A stretch of 64,000 bases of DNA from Typha latifolia (taxonomy: Eukaryota > Streptophyta > Magnoliopsida > Poales > Typhaceae). Positions 47,690 to 60,007 of this stretch are shown piece by piece. The DNA lies in the NCBI GenBank assembly GCA_019914945.1, contig CM034100.1:6213209-6277208 (forward strand). Direction: 5' to 3'. Every line of letters starts with the position of its first letter. Position 1 is the first letter of the stretch. The notes under the pieces are model-generated. The model was not told the origin of the DNA. It was given only the letters and a program-made list of their open reading frames with translations, and did not search any database. The position numbers were made by a program, and so were the translations under genes.

Positions 47690-48420
47690 CTATTACGAAA
47701 GCATCCATGTCTCTATAGATGCTTCAAAGCTCAAATCTTTGAGTTTAGGACTGCACTTATGCGTCGATGTGAAATCTATTACAGACAGCAACCACCTAGA
47801 AAAAGCGTGGGCTAAAGTATTGATGAACTCAAAACTTGAGCTGTCCTCCCTAAAAATGCAGTAGCACATAGTGATAATTCAATGAGAAGCACACCAAAGA
47901 TGTGAATAATTGAGCCCAAACGCTTCAAAGGTGCAAGAGACCTAAGAAAGTTGGGATTTTCTTTCGGGACTGGTACTTTCAAATAGAACATAGGCTTGAA
48001 GATGAGGATGATCAAATCTAGGTTGCAACCATGTACTTCTAGGACGATGCTAGGCTATGGTGGCATCAATGTTATGTGGAAGTCGAGGAGGGTCTTTACA
48101 TTATCTAATCTTGAGAGGACTTGAACTGAGAGTTGAAAACTCTGTTCTACCCTACAAATGTAGAGTTCCTCGTGAGGATCTACGAAAATTGAAACAAATA
48201 AAAACATTCAAAGACTACATCAAAGAGTTCACCCATTTAATGTTGTTAATATTCAACATGATGAAGGACAATTACAGTTTCTACTTCATCAATAATCGGA
48301 CAAGGCAAGAAGAACCTAAATGTTGCCCCACCATCACTGAACAACCGGCAAAGTACAAGCAAAGCAATAACTCCTCAAAGATGAAGCCTTCAAAGCAAGA
48401 CTAAATTAATGCCGGGGGAG
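47690..48420 (+). pseudogene. Degenerate retrotransposon gag (right copy)
   Basis: Direct copy of 23401-24180 with the same scattered gag motifs (KRFKGARDLRK near 47920, KDYIKEFTHLMLL near 48210, FINNRTR near 48290). Frameshifts are mostly shared with the middle copy, so the decay began before duplication. Confidence 0.7.
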
Positions 48421-48859
48421 ATTGGACGAGCAGTAGCAGAGAATCTTCCTGGAACAGTGACATGAGTTTGTCACAAACTAAGGGTAAAATAATTTTCTAT
48501 GTACTACGCAGTGCAGATTACTAAGAAGAGGAAGAAGTGTTGTGTAGGTCAATAAAAGCTAGGATGAGGTTGATAACAAACTAAAGCTAGGTGCCATCCA
48601 ACTCATTAACGCTATCAAAGGGGAAACCCATAGCGTCTAGCCTTTGAATAAGCATATCATCTAATGACAAGTTCATAAACAAAATCACATATAAGTTTCT
48701 GACCGATAAAAATCTTAGAGATATCTAAATATCCAAGAAAGGAAACCTACTTATCTTAATTTGGATGAATGTTTCTCGAATGGAATCCACACATATAAGC
48801 CTCGTAGCTTAGTGATTCTCATATTCATTTGTCTAGTATGGAACAAAACTAATAATTGA

Positions 48860-49310
48860 ATTTACATTATTTATTTAGCATATTTACTGTATTTAAGTAA
48901 ATGAGTCATTCACAATGCAAACTAGCTTAATCGGAAATTCTTTCAAGACATAATTACTAGGATGAGACGACACCTCATTCTCTTGATATCTTTCTTTAAT
49001 TTTTATAAATATTTCCGTACCCAATTACCTTGAAAGAGAGGCAAAGGAGAAAACAATTTCTTCTAGCCTTTTCAGACTTATTAGCTCAATCTTTTGAGGG
49101 GTAAAATGAACAACGAACTTTTTTTTAACTTTCTTGCAAGTTTCTTGAAAGGTTTAAGTGCACGATGAAAGTGGAGGTCATTGCAACTTCTCCTTGCATA
49201 GTTAATGTCCTCCACCTTGTAAGGAGCATCTTTGAACTTCCTCAAATATCGTTCCATCTTAGTCTTGGCCTTGTGCTTGCACTTCTCTGCAGCCTTGATC
49301 AATAGATGAA
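48860..49310 (-). other. Conserved unrecognised frames (right copy)
   Basis: Counterpart of 24590-25045. The longest frame is 49081-49302. It differs by several indels that shift the frame, which argues against coding function now. Confidence 0.35.
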
Positions 49311-49439
49311 ATTGGGAAGGATGATGGTCACTTGATCTTGTAGCACAGTTAAGATGCCATTGTCGAGGTAGGAGAATCCCTCTTTAAGTAGGCTACTCAT
49401 GATGGTAGAAGGCAACCATCTCTAAGGTCTAGGGTGAAA

Positions 49440-49830
49440 GGCTGGTCGACGGGGTTAGAGGTGACATAACCATGGAAGGAAGGAATAAGGAGAAGGAGAG
49501 GAGAATATTTGTGGAAGAAACTCAATTCATTAGATAACCACAATAAGGTTGCCTTTCCATATATTTAAAAGCTAACCTAACAAGCAAAATAAACAAAAGA
49601 TAACCTTAGAAACAATGCATTCTTGCCGAGCGCATTTGAATGGAGTTGGGCGCGTTCGAACGGCAAAACACGTTCTCCACATCTGCCAACGTATGCAGGC
49701 GTTTGAACGTGACTTTCCCACATTTCAAATGGGCAAATCATGTTCTTTGCATTTGCGAACGTATGTAGGCGTTTGAACGAGACTTCCCCACATTCGAACA
49801 GAACAACCAAAATCCTTATTCTTGGAAAAC
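49440..49830 (-). mobile_element. LTR fragment with TTCGAA motifs
   Basis: Resembles the solo LTR at 14598-15546 in layout: a leader ending in GGTTGCCTTTCCATATATTT, a short tract of AAC repeats, then GCGTTCGAACG-type motifs at 49640-49800 with two copies of a GTATG(C/T)AGGCGTTTGAACG unit. No clean ends or target duplication were found. Confidence 0.55.
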
Positions 49831-51290
49831 AAAAGTGGTTCAGTTCGAAAGAACTAGGTCCAACCGTAGTCGTATTATATTATATATCGTTCTTCTTCCT
49901 CTATGCCTTTACCTTCTATTATTCCTCCTAAAAGTGGTAACAATAATAAGCTATTGCTTGCCTGACTTCAAATGAGGAGAACTTATTTATTTATTTATTT
50001 TGTGGGGGGGGATCACTAAGCTTCAAGCATATTATAATTATTTTATAAGTGAGGATAAAATAGATACTTTAGCATGGTTAAAGACAAATGAGATGAGATT
50101 TCTAATTATTGCTATCAAGGCCAATAATATATTGATCTTTCCTATGTCTACTTTACCTTTTAGAATCTACTTTCAATACAAGTAGGAAGTTGATTGATCA
50201 ACGTAGATCATGTTAGGGAAAAGAAATAATTGAAGTGCTGATGTGCCTACAAGATTGGTATGTTGCCAAATCTAAATCCCAAGTGGATGACCATTTTAGA
50301 ATAAAAAAATATGGGATATGAGTTTCTAAATCTCAATGACTAATGTAATTTTACTTTAGTTATTACAATTAATGAATGAATTATGTAAATGATAGATAGG
50401 TGGGTAGGTGCTAACCTAGTTGGGATGTGCTCATTCTACAGTGATGCAAAAAAACCCTCATATTTTTTGTGTAACTATTTATTTAATTATGAAAATATTT
50501 CTATTTACTCATTTGTTTAACTATTTATTTTTTATAATTACTCATTTATTTCCAATTACTTTATTTCTATTTTTTTTTTACTTCATTTATTTTTTGGTTA
50601 AGAGTTGTCGTGTGCAAATTTGGATGAATAATAGTAATGGCAAAATATATGGTGTTTTTGATAAACCTCTTAAAAAAAACTAAAGTCAGCAGAATTGATA
50701 TTTGGTTAACCCTCATCCGACGATTAAAAATTTAGAATCACTGATCTGATGGTTAGAATCAATCTTCATGCTTATATATAGAAGTGAATAGTGATAAGGG
50801 ATTTAGCCATTTAGGGTTTAGTGGTTTACTACTTGTTTGCTCGGCTGTTCGGGGCCTCCTACCTCCGGTCTTAGGCCAACGTGATTTCTTGCTCAAAAGT
50901 CGGATCTCAGTTCTATAATTCCATGGAGCATGAGAGCCTAGGAGCATTGCTCACCATCTTTGGTTAGAATCATTTTTTTTTTTTACTCCTTCATTTCCTC
51001 ATATATGGCTCTTTTTTTTTGCCACTAGATGAAGCACCGCTCACTAGCCAGGCAGCCACCAGCCCATTGCATGGAGGCCCCTCAGTGAAGCACCCCTCAC
51101 CGACTAAGCAGTCATGTAGCCACCAAATAGAGCAAAAGTCGGTTCCCCACTTATCCCGTCACTTCCACACCATACAAGAGGTTGGTACGCCAGCTGTCAC
51201 ATTTAAAGTTCTATCTCTCTCTCTCCTCTGCATCTACCTCTTTCTCTTCGTGTTCTTTTCTTCTTCTTTTTCCACAGAAGTTAGAACCTT
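49831..51290. other. AT-rich intergenic region
   Basis: Not found elsewhere in the window. It contains a T-rich stretch (50480-50600) and a short minus-strand frame (50759-50947) without a recognisable domain. A CT-rich leader-like tract at 51205-51270 precedes the phospholipase fragment. Confidence 0.5.
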
Positions 51291-51319
51291 AGCTAATTGC
51301 TACCCTAAGAGAAGCAACC

Positions 51320-51470
51320 ATGGCTTCGTCCTCCACTGGGTCGCCAGTAGAGATGCTGCTTCACGGCGACCTCGACCTCTAGATCTTGGAGGCTCACTGC
51401 CTCCGAAACATGGACATGCTTTTCAAGCACCTTTGTCATTGCTTTGCCCTTTGCGGATGCCCTAGAGCTC
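51320..51470 (+). pseudogene. Phospholipase D delta-like 5' fragment
   Basis: From an ATG at 51320 the frame reads MASSSTGSPVEMLLHGDLDL, a TAG at codon 21 (51380-51382), then ILEAHCLRNMDMLFKHL. The LLHGDLDL and LPNMDM-type motifs mark the start of the C2 domain of plant phospholipase D delta, and the stop sits where a tryptophan or similar residue is expected. Only about 50 codons are recognisable; the rest of C2 and both HKD catalytic motifs are absent. It has a CT-rich leader like a real gene start, so it is a gene fragment rather than a chance match. Confidence 0.7.
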
Positions 51471-52139
51471 CTAAATTCCCTCTCGATACTGAGTCCCTGC
51501 CCGCCCGACCCAGCCCGTTCTCTCACGGTTCGACAAGTAGTAACGAGCTAGACTATTCTAGCCCAACCCAACCTAGACATGTTGGCTAACACAGTGGCTA
51601 GCCTAAACCCGGCCCGCCCAATGATCAAGTCTATCGTGTTCTTATCCAAGACATTAATAATTATGCCAACTCCTTGAATAACTTTTTTATTCTAGAATAT
51701 AACTCCTTATTCTAAAATATAACTCATTATTCCGGAATAACGACTAAATACTATAATATCTTCATTCTAGAATACAACGATATTTATCAAATTTATATTT
51801 TATACAACGTACTAACTCAATTACTAATTGATATATATTCAATCAACCTACTTTTTTTTAAAATTAAATAGTATTTATAATAATTTCATAAAAAATATAT
51901 ATTTTCCATCTCTTTGTTACTTTATATTATATTAAAAGTAATTATTACAAACTTATTCTAAAATATAAGTGAACACAGTAGTAATTTTTTCTAAAATAAA
52001 GCCCTAATTTTTAGTAATAACAAACATGAAGATCTATCCTAGAATTTACAGTAAATTTGGCCAATAGTATAACCGACTTGAGTGCACATTCGCCCTTTAG
52101 GGAAGAAGCCGACAGGTCTGATCTCAATTCTGTCACGAG
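51471..52139. other. AT-rich flank and 5' leader of the SDR gene
   Basis: 51600-52030 is AT-rich with no gene. 52057-52139 is GC-richer and probably the 5' untranslated leader of the gene starting at 52140. The pseudogene copy has lost this part. Confidence 0.6.
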
Positions 52140-55100
52140 ATGGAGGCGATTCGCATCGTCTCGTGGCAATTCCCGGCGAGTACTTCGCCTAGGAGGATTC
52201 GCCGCCCGGCAACTTCTCGTGTCGTGCCAATGGCAGCGGTGGCGGCGATGTCGGAATTGGGAGGCAGTCGTATGTTCGTGTTCGGGACGGGATTCGTCGG
52301 CCGATACGTATCGGAGCGCTTGATCCAAGAGGGATGGTAACACCTCTTCCTCTTGATCGGTTCCAATCTTGTTACTGATGATTTCTCATGCGTAAGATTT
52401 GTGATTTAAAGCAATCGATGTTTGACTATTAGGGAAGTCTCTGGGACCTGCACTAGCGCTGCGAAGAAGAAAGAACTCGAGGATATGGGAGTTGGTGCTT
52501 TCGTCTTTGATGCAAGAAATAGCAAGTAGGCCTTTCTTGGGTTTTCGTTGAATCTACTTTGAATAGTTACATTAACAATTATTTTGCATAAAATTGAGTT
52601 AGTTTAGTGTGCAGTTGTGCTGCTAAAAGGAAGTAGCTTTCTTTCAAACTTTAGGGTAACAAGGAGGTTTGATATTTCCTGATCTTATCTCAAATAAGTG
52701 CAGCGGGTATACCAAAAGACCAGAACATGATCTTAGTTTTCTCCTAAAACTAGGAATGGAAACTGAAGCATGTTTCGTTTGGTCTGAGGTGATTTGCATC
52801 AAGGCTATGGAACTGAAACATTAATGATTTAAGGTAGATTTTTCAAATATTAAAAAAGTTTCTGGTTTTTTTTCTTCCCTGAATTTTATAATTAAAACAA
52901 AATGTATTCCAACTTTATTCTTTACATTCTTTAACATTGTCTATTTCATTTTCTCATATGACATGTTCTTTGTATCTATTTCATGCAATTCAATGCACTT
53001 AAAATTTCTGAACAATAGGTAGTTACATGTACTAGAGTGCAAGTGTGCAATACATTGTAACTCTTTGGACTTCCATTACTGTACTAACTTGGACTGGTCA
53101 ATAGGTGAGTATTCTGAACTTTGTTCTGTGAATTATCTTTTTTCTAACAGAACTTATTCCCTTCTGATTTTGGCTGCTGCAATTAGCGCTCGGTGCTCAA
53201 TGCTCTGTGCTTGCTGACTTGAATCTTTGATGTAACTTGATCTAATTTGTCAATCAGCAACTGTGCCTAATGTGTTCTACACATCAATAAGATACATATC
53301 TTGTATGTTTATGCTCATTGACTGCTTTATTTTCAGTTCAAGTCTTGTCATTAACTTTAATCTTAGTAACTTTTCTTTTATCTTGTACTATTTGTATTTT
53401 GTATTTTTGACTCTCTAGGCTGACAGACCTCCACGCTTTGCAACATGCGACTCATTTGCTCATTTCCATCCCAACTATGGCTGTAATTGGTGATCCTGTA
53501 TGTTAACTTTTACCCCAAACATGTTCTTATCTTTGGAATGCTTTTTGTTTTTCAATAGCGCTTGCTTCTAAATGCCATTTTAGTGAATGGCCATAAGCAT
53601 GGTGATCTCTAATTTCTTTTTTGCAGTTGCTCTTTCTATATGAGGACTTGGAAAGTACATTGAGACAGGGAAATCTTCAATGGCTATGCTACCTATCCTC
53701 AACAAGTAGGATTACATCTAACTACCCTGCCATATTTTTGAGGACTTTGCATTAGATTGTTTTGTAAACAAGGTTGTGCGGAACAAAGCAGAAAGTCCAT
53801 TCTAATATTTCATGGCAGGTGTTTATGGAGATTGTGGAGGTGCCTGGGTTGATGAGGAGTAAGAATATATGTTGTGCTGAAAATTCATTATTAACTTTCT
53901 AATGATGCATATTTAGAAATGCAGCTTGGTGTGATTTCATTTGTCCATCTTTTGTGCAGCTACCCTGTGAACCCGAAAAGAGCATCTGCAAAGTTAAGAT
54001 ATACAGCAGAAAAAGGGTGGCTTCAATTAGCGAATCAGCTTGGTCTTTCTGCTTACATATTTCGACTAGGAGGGATATATGGTCCTGGAAGAAGGTTTGC
54101 ATCTTATAACCTGGCAATCTCTTCCCCGATTTTTTTTCTCTTATTTAAAAATTGGTTATAAGTTACTCCTTCAGTCCCAGAGACCAGGTCAATGAGCCAA
54201 GGATATAAGGTAGATATTTTTGGCAAATAGCAAGGTGTGTCTCTTAATTGTGCTTGATCCCTGCATACCAACATACACTTGTGGTACATTGCATACCCAT
54301 GCTTCTTCTACAGATTTCTTCCAATATGCCTCGCCACATATTTATAGCCTTGAAAATGACTCCATTGTGACATACAAGGGCTGCTATTAAGTATAAATGG
54401 GCTTTGATGTTATTACCAACTGACTGGAGTATTGGACTAATTGAACTACTTCTCTGGATATCCTTTCAATTGTGTGGGCACTTGCTAGCTTGCTGTGAAG
54501 TTTCTTGTTCTATGAGTCTATGAGATGGAGGTTCTTGCATTGCTGCTAGTCGCCGTTTATGTTTTACTTTATCTTGCAAGTTTCTGTAATGACTCAATAA
54601 TGATTCAGTATCATTGTTCCAGTGCTCTGGACACCATCATTAGAAGGAAATCCTTGTCAGAAGGGCAGACGATGAGAGAGTCCAGGTATTACACAGCACG
54701 GATCCATGTTGCGGACATCTATCGGGCAATTAAGGCTAGCATGAATGCTCCACTTTCAAGGTGTGTTCCATGTTTTTATAACCAGACTTCTCTCATCTTT
54801 ATACCCCTCTGGACATGCTCCTATAGGAAAACAATTTCTACATTCTAGTGGGCTTCTTTTATTCTTTATTGTCGTTCAGGGAGGAATAGTTCAGAAAAAA
54901 TGTACATGGTTTGCTAATAACATTATTGTTTCTTTTAGGAAAGTATACAATGTCGTGGATGATGATCCAGCCCCTCGAGCTGAGGTGTTTGCTTTCGCTC
55001 AGACCTTGATAGAGAGAAAGTATCCTGACATGATAAGAAACTTAAGAGTTGCTGCTTTACCTGATACAAGATCAACATCTGAAAATACCAGTGGTGAGAA

Positions 55101-55212
55101 GCGCGTGTCCAATGCACGTTTAAAAGATGAACTTGGTGTTACATTGCTATATCCAACGTATAGGTCTGGTCTACATAGTATTATTGGTATGTGGTCACCT
55201 GATTCTCCTTAG
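52140..55212 (+). CDS. NAD(P)-binding Rossmann/epimerase-like SDR, plastid-type leader
   Basis: Eight exons: 52140-52336, 52433-52525, 53419-53497, 53627-53705, 53819-53858, 53960-54094, 54623-54760 and 54939-55212. All introns are GT...AG and the phases join into one 344-residue frame. Residues 1-40 are rich in Arg, Ser and Ala, like a chloroplast transit peptide. GTGFVG at 49-54 is the nucleotide-binding loop, STSVYG lies at 148-153, Y177 and K181 fit the YxxxK pair of SDR enzymes, and RLGGIYGPGR at 198-207 is typical of extended SDRs. It resembles the plant family of YeeZ-like NAD-dependent epimerase/dehydratase proteins (Arabidopsis At1g19690 type). The substrate is unknown. A broken inverted copy is at 26036-29077. 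Confidence 0.9.
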
Positions 55213-56034
55213 CCTTAAAGATGTTCTTTGAATCAGGCTTCACAATCCTTTTTTATCCTATATAACACCAGTCAATAATAACAGTGGAGATTTTATAATT
55301 AAATTCATTAGCTTGTCAAATCTGGTGAGCAGTTTCCTGTCCTTGGCTCTCTCTTCATCCTCGTCTCCCTCTCTTTTTTGCTGGTTCTCTCTATCTATAC
55401 CGCTGTTTTTTAATTTGTCTCCCTAATTACGAGAAGTAAAAGAAGAGCAAAGAAGTGCACAACTTTATTCTCTCTAACTATTTATCTCCTTACTGCTGCA
55501 GACGTTTCCTTGATTAAGAAGAATTGAAGAAAGCTAGCTAGAATCAATGAAATATCACTCTTAACGCCCCTATCTTGCTTGGGAGACCTTTAAACCAATA
55601 TATATATCAGGAATTAAATAACATTTGCCTGAAAGCTAGCTAGAAACGACCAATTAATTAAAATTAGTGAACAGGAACTTAGCAGTTCATGAAAAGAAAT
55701 AAAGACTGCACTTATACTCAACTAGATGATGCATGCCTGAAATGTAATATTTTACAAACTATAATTATCCAAGATAATTTGCAAATTATGTACATATATA
55801 TACAGATCGAATCTGTCTGAATTGTAACAGTGAATTAATTCCTGACCAACAAAAGATCGTGTATTCATAGAAAATCTTGATCAACAAATTAATATACATA
55901 TAACAGAACATCTCAATTAAGGGGCTTTCAGATCCACCAACTTGTATTATATCTACAAAATATACAACAAATTAAACAATGGGCAAACTATATACATTCG
56001 TCCTCCAGATTAAAGAATTAAACCATGGATCAGG
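55213..56034. other. Convergent intergenic region
   Basis: The first 320 bases match the pseudogene's 3' flank (25715-26035) and the last 490 match the K1 3' flank (18347-18840). The two meet at about 55540, where the left half instead holds K2 and a whole S block. The 3' ends of the SDR gene and K1' converge here. Confidence 0.75.
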
Positions 56035-57000
56035 CTATACAAAGCCATGCAGCGGAGTTGCCACCCTACTAAACTTATCTCCCCCATGCTTCGAACCATC
56101 GGAATTACGCTCGTGGAAGCACGAGCATTGCATCAATAACGCAGACGCCTCCATCGGCCTCAAACCATCAGCCGAGACGAACGGATGCTCCAACAGCATC
56201 TCAGCCGTCCATCGCCTCTCCGGCTCGTTCTCCAGACACCTCCTCAGGAAATCCTTCCCCTCCTCCGACACCGCCTCCGGTATCTCCGCCGACAGATCCC
56301 CGCGTCCAATCCGAAACAACATGGCGGGCAGCTCCATGTTGCCCGGGAGCTTCCGCGCCGGCTCCCCGGTCAGCATCTCGACGACGGTGCACCCGAGCGA
56401 CCAAATATCCGCTGGCTTCTCGTACTCGTTGCGCTTCACGCCCTCGGGGGCCACGTAGAGCGGGGTGCCTCTGATCAAGATGCCATGCGACCTCTCTCCG
56501 GACCTCTTCGCCAGCCCGAAGTCGGTTATCTTCACCTCGTCGGAGCTCCACACCAAGACGTTATGCGGCTTGATGTCGCAGTGCACGTAGCCCTTGCGGT
56601 GTATATGCGCCAAACCCTTGAGTAGGGATAGGGTGAAGCGTCTCACTTGGCTCTCCGAGAAGGCGTCTGAGCCGGCGGACTTCATGCAGTCGTAGAGACT
56701 TCCAGAAGGAGCGTATTCCAGGAAAATGCTGTAGGCCTCCTCGCCGAATTCGTCGACGGCGTGATCGTCGCCGAAGCAGCGAACGATTTCAGAGCAGCCG
56801 TCGAGATATTCCAAGATTTGCTTCTCGCGCTTCAGCACGGAGGATGAATCAGAAGATGTCGAGGACTTCATGGCCATCAACTTGACAGGAACCAAGTCCC
56901 CGTCGCCGCCGTCGTCGTCGTCAACGATCATTGCCAAGCTGACGGTTGAAGTGCTTCCACTCCCCAGCATTGCACCTCTCTTCCATTTTCTCGAAACCAT
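56035..57000 (-). CDS. MAPKKK17/18/20-like protein kinase (K1', right copy)
   Basis: 321 residues, intronless, inverted near-identical copy of 17381-18346. All catalytic landmarks are conserved: glycine loop 13-20, K45, HCD 140-142, DFG 160-162, APE 184-186. The three differences from K1 are W6, A81 and D112. None touches a catalytic residue; W6 lies in the basic N-terminus before the glycine loop. Flanks match K1 for about 490 bases downstream and 290 upstream. Function is inferred as for K1. Confidence 0.9.
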   Translation of the reverse strand: MVSRKWKRGAMLGSGSTSTVSLAMIVDDDDGGDGDLVPVKLMAMKSSTSSDSSSVLKREKQILEYLDGCSEIVRCFGDDHAVDEFGEEAYSIFLEYAPSGSLYDCMKSAGSDAFSESQVRRFTLSLLKGLAHIHRKGYVHCDIKPHNVLVWSSDEVKITDFGLAKRSGERSHGILIRGTPLYVAPEGVKRNEYEKPADIWSLGCTVVEMLTGEPARKLPGNMELPAMLFRIGRGDLSAEIPEAVSEEGKDFLRRCLENEPERRWTAEMLLEHPFVSADGLRPMEASALLMQCSCFHERNSDGSKHGGDKFSRVATPLHGFV

Positions 57001-57290
57001 TGCTAACTACCAACTAACTCTTCTCTCCTCCAGTCTTTTACTAGCATCAAATCCTAATCCGAATTCCACTCTTATTGGACGGATGTCCGCGTCGTATTCT
57101 TTTTTCCGCGTATTTGCATGCTTTTGCCGTTATCCGATGGTAATGTAACTAAATTTTCTTCACAAATAATAAGAGATAAGTAATAAAATCGTTATGCACA
57201 TAAAATCTCCGCCGTTGGAAATCTACTTCTCGCTTGATTCGATTTTATTAATTGACATGGAAATCTAACTTCCTACTGCCACTCGGAAAG
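57001..57290 (-). promoter_or_regulatory. K1' upstream region
   Basis: Same sequence as 17091-17380 with few differences. At 57290 it is cut within GGAAAGCT and joined to the interior of module a. K1 keeps module e upstream, so the two copies have different distal promoters beyond about 290 bases. I see no convincing TATA box in either. Confidence 0.6.
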
Positions 57291-57291
57291 C

Positions 57292-57436
57292 TAGAAGGAC
57301 GACAATAGTGCTAAAGAGCATGACAAAGAGAGAGGATGGAGCGAAGTTGGAGGAGAAGGAGGGTGAGCAGGCAACGAGGGAGAAGAGGAAGGTAAATGAA
57401 ATCAAGAGGAGCCTTTAGAATGAGAAGACAAGAAAA
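57292..57436 (-). repeat. Module a fragment
   Basis: Only the part coding the second half of the charged 65-codon frame is left. It is joined at about 57437 to the inside of module b. Confidence 0.65.
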
Positions 57437-57607
57437 AGGTATGAATGAACTTATGATAAATTCAGCAAAATACTAAATACACTATTTAGGTCAAAGATCT
57501 AGAATCTACTAACAAGAGCAATAAGATTATTTTAACAATGAAACAGAAATACAATGTCCAAATAATTTTTTACGTCTTTTGATGTCCAGAGGAGAAATAC
57601 TGACAAC
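57437..57607 (-). repeat. Module b fragment
   Basis: Inner half of module b; the outer end is deleted. The opposite arm starts at about 63935. Confidence 0.6.
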
Positions 57608-58744
57608 ATACAAAGGGCGGATTAACTAGTTACATACATACATAACATACAATCTTTAGTTTGCCAAATAAATGATTACTGCCTAGAAACTAACATTACA
57701 TTTTGAACATCTAACCATGCAATTAGTCTACAGGAAAAGTTCTTCAAGATGATGATCCATGCATGATCTCGAAGATGTTCCATGAATGTCATTTCACTGC
57801 TACATGGAAGGACAACATCCTTTGCTTTGTAGATTATCTCTTCAATCTTGGATTCCTTCTCGAGTGTTTCCCTACGCAAGATGATGAGTCACTCAAAGGT
57901 GCAATCTTCAAACTGTATTAATAAAAAAGCAAAAAAGAACTACTCTAATCATTAATAAATTTGAGACATGAATTAGGAGAGTAACCATATCATAGAGTTG
58001 AAGTACCAAATAACTATGACTAAGATGGACATAACACAAGTTAATTTCTATTAATTGATGATGTCACACTTACATTAGCTTACCAATTACATGATTACAT
58101 TTAAGATAAGCAAAATACGCGATTGTCACCTCTAAGGCTATAATGTAATCTAAAGAGTAGTATGCCTAAACTAGCAAAATTTACAATATAATTTGCAAGC
58201 AGTTCGAAAGCACATATATTTTTCTTATTCCCCGTATTGGTATCCATCGTATATCTATCATATATCCATGCAATCTTAATACACATTGAATACAACTAAA
58301 GGAGTATCCAAATTAAAAGAAAAAAATTTAAAATTTTCAATACAGCTTTGATATGATGGGATACAAGATCAATACGTTTTTACGTTGTTTGGGGTTTAGC
58401 AGGTCGAGTTTGCAAAAAAAATAAATGTCTCAACCCGTTAACCACTAAAATGAAGTGAAAATAAAGGGTTAATGACCCTACATTTCGTTTTGATTAAAAT
58501 CTAGTTTCCTTCTCACGTGATGAAACCTAGTATCTACTATGTGTTTGTTATTTTCATAAGCACTAGTTTGAGGTCACATAGACCATAACAATTGTTCTCC
58601 ACTATGATGATCTTTAGTTACTTTCTATTGTCATTAGTTTTATCTTCACTTTCTTAATATCATGTTCTGATTTGTTGCAAAGACTCTTCTAATCTCATTT
58701 TGTTCTAATTCTAATCATTCTAGTCACAGTGTATGAACTTATTT
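57608..58744 (-). repeat. Module c with 67-codon ORF
   Basis: Conserved frame at 57676-57879 (-). A second shared frame is 58101-58295 (-). Mirror of 13086-14243. Confidence 0.55.

Positions 58745-58776
<32 letters not shown>
58745..58776 (+). repeat. (TG)n(TA)n microsatellite
   Basis: About nine TG and seven TA units at the LINE 3' junction; the TG part is peculiar to this copy. Confidence 0.9.
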
Positions 58777-59680
58777 GGTTATAAAGGTTATTGTATTAAC
58801 CTCAGAAAAGGACACAAAGCAACTCTAAGACAAAAAGGATTGAGATTTCCCTAAGTTTGCTAACCAGTAAGCAAGATAGTTAGCTTCTCTAAAATAGTGA
58901 GAGGAGGAGTTAATATTTAAATCATACAATAAATTAAAAATATCTAAAAATATAGAATGCCATCTCTAGGGAAAGCTCGATTTTGCTTAAAGGATGTTGA
59001 TAAGAGTCTTGCAGTCTGGCTCAACGATCAGAATGCCATCTCCATGCACTTTAGCTTGAGTCAGCACAGCTTTGAAGGCTAAAGCTTCGACTTGAAGGGC
59101 ATTGTCGGCTAGCCCCAGAAGAGCACCCGAGAGGATAGGGTTACCCTGATGGTTGCAAATGATGTAACCCAAACCAACCTACTGAGAGTTAGTAGAGGAA
59201 GTCACATCAGAGTTTAGCTTCAGATGCTCCGCCATGAGGGGGATCCATCAAGCTCATCTCCCATCATTCTCGGTAGATCTATTCGGCTTCCCAAGATGCT
59301 GAAAGTTCTCGAGGGCGAGAGCCAAGGTGCGATATAATAGTTGGCTAGTTGAGTAGTCTTTTTGTTGAAAAATTTCTTCATTCTTTTCTTTCCAAATTGA
59401 TCACATTCTTGTGGCAATAAGACATCTGATCATCTTAGCTGCCACTTTGTCCAAGTGCTGTCCTTTGTGGAGCCAATTATCACGGCACCATGAGTCTTGG
59501 AACCTAAAAGTGATATCGAAATGATTTTTCAACCCATATCCATAAGCTATCCGCCCTGCTGCACTTGATGAATAAGTGTTGCTTAAGGATAATTTATGGA
59601 GCCTGTCCTTAGTAAGAAGATGGTTCCAAATAATTTATGAAGCCTGTCCTTAGTAAGAAGATGGTTCCAAATAAGTGTTA
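58777..59680 (-). pseudogene. LINE 3' end, minus arm
   Basis: RNase H-like region at 58987-59172, zf-RVT end at 59220-59560, and the 45-base tandem duplication near 59600-59670 shared with 32470-32540. Very close to 31682-32530, so these two copies are recent relatives. Confidence 0.75.
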
Positions 59681-59951
59681 ATGAGTTCAATAGTATTGGT
59701 CCTGATTTTACTATTTTACTACATCTTTGCCATATGATTGATCCTTGTCGTCAATGACTTCGTGAGATAATTGATCTTTTTCATGAAGAATAATACAGTT
59801 ATTAGTATAAAAGTAATTAAAATACGCATTTAGAAGGTTATAAATGTAAAAATTCTCAAATAGAACATGAAATTGATGCTTGCATGGGCCAATGTTCCTT
59901 CATCAACATGGATAAAAGGCTTGTGGGTAAGAAGGTCGACTAGCTCATTGA
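59681..59951. repeat. Spacer of LINE inverted repeat (left part)
   Basis: Mirror of 11901-12180. It is interrupted by the solo LTR and resumes at about 62779. Confidence 0.65.
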
Positions 59952-59956
59952 TCACT

Positions 59957-59975
59957 TGTAACACCCGTAAAAAAA

Positions 59976-60007
<32 letters not shown>

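Noticed and set aside
50759..50947. A 62-codon basic minus-strand frame
   Set aside because: Single copy, no domain, and no promoter or splice signals that I can support.
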